Source: Prauserella shujinwangii
Lineage (GTDB): Bacteria > Actinomycetota > Actinomycetes > Mycobacteriales > Pseudonocardiaceae
Direction of reading: 5' to 3'
Assembly (NCBI RefSeq): GCF_003001955.1
Contig: NZ_PVNH01000004.1
Span: 248,001-312,000, forward strand
Length of the DNA stretch: 64,000 bases
The notes under the pieces are model-generated. The model did not search any database and had not been told where the DNA came from. It saw only the letters and a program-made list of their open reading frames with translations. This document shows, one piece after another, positions 62,308 through 64,000 of the stretch (within the stretch, counting starts at the first letter, position 1; the number at the start of each line of letters is the position of its first letter). The position numbers were made by a program, and so were the translations under genes.

Positions 62308-63789
62308 GTGGGACGGGTGGCGACGTCCCCCGAGCAACCGGATCCCCGCCGCTGGCGGGCCCTCGCCGTCACCCTCGCCGCGGGGTTCATGACCCTGCTC
62401 GACGTGAGCATCGTCACCGTGGCCCTGCCCTCCATCCAGCAGGGGCTGGAGGCGTCGGTCGCCGGCGCGCAGTGGGTCGTCTCCGGCTACGCACTGACGT
62501 TCGGCCTGGTGCTGGTGTCGGGCGGCAGGCTCGGCGACGCGGTGGGCAGGCGGCGCATGTTCCTCATCGCCCTGTCCGCGTTCGTGCTCACCAGCGCACT
62601 GTGCGGCGCGGCGGTCAGCGAGCCGATGCTGGTGTTCTCCCGGCTGGCACAGGGGATGGCGGCCGGGCTGCTCACCCCGCAGAACACGGGGCTGATCCAG
62701 GAGCTGTTCCGCGGAGCCGAGCGCGGCCGCGCGTTCGGCATGTTCGGGGCGACGGTGGGCATCGCGACAGCGGTCGGCCCGGTGCTCGGCGGCTTCATCA
62801 TCAGCCTGTTCGGACCTGAGCAGGGCTGGCGCTGGGTGTTCTTCGTCAACATCCCGATCGGTGCCGTCGCGCTGGTCCTCGCCGCCCGGCTGCTGCCCGC
62901 CGCGGCGCCGAGGAAACGGTCGCTGCTGGCCGATCTGGACCTTGCCGGCATGGTGCTACTGGGTCTGGCGGTCGGGAGCGTGCTACTACCCCTGGTCGAG
63001 TCGGAGCAGGGCGGCTTGTCGTCGCTCTGGTGGCTGTTCGTCGCGGCGGCCGTGCTGGGTGCCGCGTTCGTCCGCTGGGAACGCAGGATGCTCAGGAGGA
63101 ACCGGTCGCCGCTGCTGGACCTGCGGCTCTACACCGAGACCCCGGGTTACGCGGCGGGCGCGTCGATCGCCACGGTGTACTTCAGCGGGTTCACCGGCAT
63201 CTGGCTGGTGTTCGCCATGTTCTTCCAACGGGGCCTCGGCTACTCGGCGTTGCAGTCCGGGCTCGCGGTCACCCCCTTCGCGCTCGGGTCCGCGGTCTCG
63301 GCTGTGGTCGCGGGCAGGCTGGTCAGCCGCTGGGGCCGCCGCCTCACGATCGCCGGCCTCGGGCTCGTGGCGCTCGGTCTGGGCACGGTGGGGGTGGTGG
63401 CGCAGCTGGTGCCCCCGCAGCAGCTCGGGTACGCGGTGGCGCTGCCGCTGCTCGTCGCGGGCACCGGGGGCGGGATGGTCATCTCGCCGAACACCACGTT
63501 GACGCTGGACCGGGTGCCGACGCGCCTGGCCGGGGTGGCGGGCGGTGCGCTCCAGACCGGGCAGCGGATCGGCTCTGCGGTCGGCGTGGCGCTGCTGGCC
63601 TCGGTGTTCCACGCGCGGATCAACGGGGCGGGGCACAGCTATCCGGTGGCGCTCTCGCTGGCGATGTCGTGTTCGGTGGGGGTCGTGCTCATCGCGCTGG
63701 TGCTCGCCGTGCTCGACCATCGCCGCCAGGTCGAGCGCGGCGAAGCCAAGAAAGCACGCTCCGTGACAGGCGCTGGTCCGTTAGAGTGA
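62308..63789 (+). CDS. MFS drug exporter, DHA2 (EmrB/QacA) family
   Basis: 493 residues with about 14 membrane segments. Family motifs: LLDVSIVTVALPSIQ at TM1, QWVVSGYALTFG, GGRLGDAVGRRRMFLIAL between TM2 and TM3, and motif C-like VGIATAVGPVLGGFI in TM5. Proton-driven export of drugs or metabolites. GTG 62308 is 17 bases after dnaE; a second in-frame GTG at 62317 is equally possible. No regulator is next to it within the window. Confidence 0.9.
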   Translation: MGRVATSPEQPDPRRWRALAVTLAAGFMTLLDVSIVTVALPSIQQGLEASVAGAQWVVSGYALTFGLVLVSGGRLGDAVGRRRMFLIALSAFVLTSALCGAAVSEPMLVFSRLAQGMAAGLLTPQNTGLIQELFRGAERGRAFGMFGATVGIATAVGPVLGGFIISLFGPEQGWRWVFFVNIPIGAVALVLAARLLPAAAPRKRSLLADLDLAGMVLLGLAVGSVLLPLVESEQGGLSSLWWLFVAAAVLGAAFVRWERRMLRRNRSPLLDLRLYTETPGYAAGASIATVYFSGFTGIWLVFAMFFQRGLGYSALQSGLAVTPFALGSAVSAVVAGRLVSRWGRRLTIAGLGLVALGLGTVGVVAQLVPPQQLGYAVALPLLVAGTGGGMVISPNTTLTLDRVPTRLAGVAGGALQTGQRIGSAVGVALLASVFHARINGAGHSYPVALSLAMSCSVGVVLIALVLAVLDHRRQVERGEAKKARSVTGAGPLE

Positions 63790-64000
63790 CGTTAGGTGCA
63801 AACGGTTGGTGTCACGCAGAGCAACCGAGTAGACCTTGAGGCACGCTCTCGATGAGGGATGTCGCTACCTAGCGTGGCGATTCGGTAGTGATCCGGGGAT
63901 GGGACCTGCGACCGAGTGCACTGGCTCTGAGCGCCGGCCCGGACGGGTTGGACACTCAGGGTTACCCCTCTCGAGTGAGTCACCGGCGGCCGCGGGGGAT
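63790..64000. other. Terminal intergenic stretch, nothing identified
   Basis: 211 bases after the exporter gene up to the window edge. The short frame on the minus strand (63792-63983) has no family sequence. GC content is lower than in the genes, and several short inverted pairs (for example CACTC...GAGTG around 63953-63976) could form a leader structure for a gene beyond the edge. No riboswitch class can be named from what is visible. Confidence 0.4.

Overview
The window comes from a high-GC actinobacterial chromosome, most likely of the Pseudonocardiaceae (Amycolatopsis-like). This rests on the very high third-position GC, frequent GTG/TTG starts, mycothione reductase, a stand-alone FasR-fabD-fabH-acpP-fabF cluster beside aceE, and DUF3052/DUF3145/DUF4383 proteins. 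No phage, plasmid, insertion sequence or CRISPR array is visible. It looks like core chromosome with small accessory insertions.

Layout. 1-4.7 kb: the 3' end of ispG, then a flavin monooxygenase/AraC pair placed inside the usual ispG-GNAT-map block. 4.7-8.7 kb: a three-gene D-3-hydroxybutyrate operon (bdhA, MHS transporter, GAF/PucR activator). 8.7-10.6 kb: a divergent FadR-type regulator and CynX-type exporter. 10.7-19.6 kb: mycothione reductase, a CobW GTPase, cobQ, a secreted trypsin-like protease, ElaA-type GNAT, bioF, a PIG-L deacetylase and a DEAD-box helicase. 19.8-28.4 kb: RIO kinase, DAO-type oxidase, YaaA, VOC protein, proS, HAD phosphatase, an ABC-2-like membrane protein and YjbQ. 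28.5-31.5 kb: acyl desaturase plus its ferredoxin-type reductase, facing a TetR regulator. 31.5-34.3 kb: the pntAa-pntAb-pntB transhydrogenase operon. 34.4-39.9 kb: an Lsr2-like protein with a long histone H1-like tail, a flavoprotein disulfide-reductase relative, a NERD-like membrane protein and a secreted subtilase. 40-50.9 kb: DUF3145, the FAS-II operon with FasR, aceE, DUF3052, AhpE and tRNA-Val. 51-58.5 kb: Tat-exported PhoX-like protein, zinc metallopeptidase, 2H phosphoesterase, DUF4383, PP2C phosphatase, class V aminotransferase and acyl-CoA dehydrogenase. 58.7-63.8 kb: dnaE and a 14-TM drug exporter.

Two things stand out. (1) The product of 34467-35264 joins an Lsr2 dimerisation domain to a ~190-residue Lys/Ala/Thr/Pro tail and lacks the normal Lsr2 DNA-binding domain. 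It would be a hybrid nucleoid protein. (2) A family of eleven long intergenic hairpins sits almost always 2-14 nt after a stop codon. Several share arm sequence over tens of kilobases and many have a small palindromic core (GCGTTGAACGC type). They look like U-tract-less terminators that also behave as a dispersed repeat family.

Metabolically, much of the window concerns acyl and acetyl-CoA flux: pyruvate dehydrogenase E1, FAS-II, desaturase, acyl-CoA dehydrogenase, hydroxybutyrate use and biotin. The rest is mainly redox balance (transhydrogenase, mycothione reductase, AhpE, YaaA) and envelope proteolysis.
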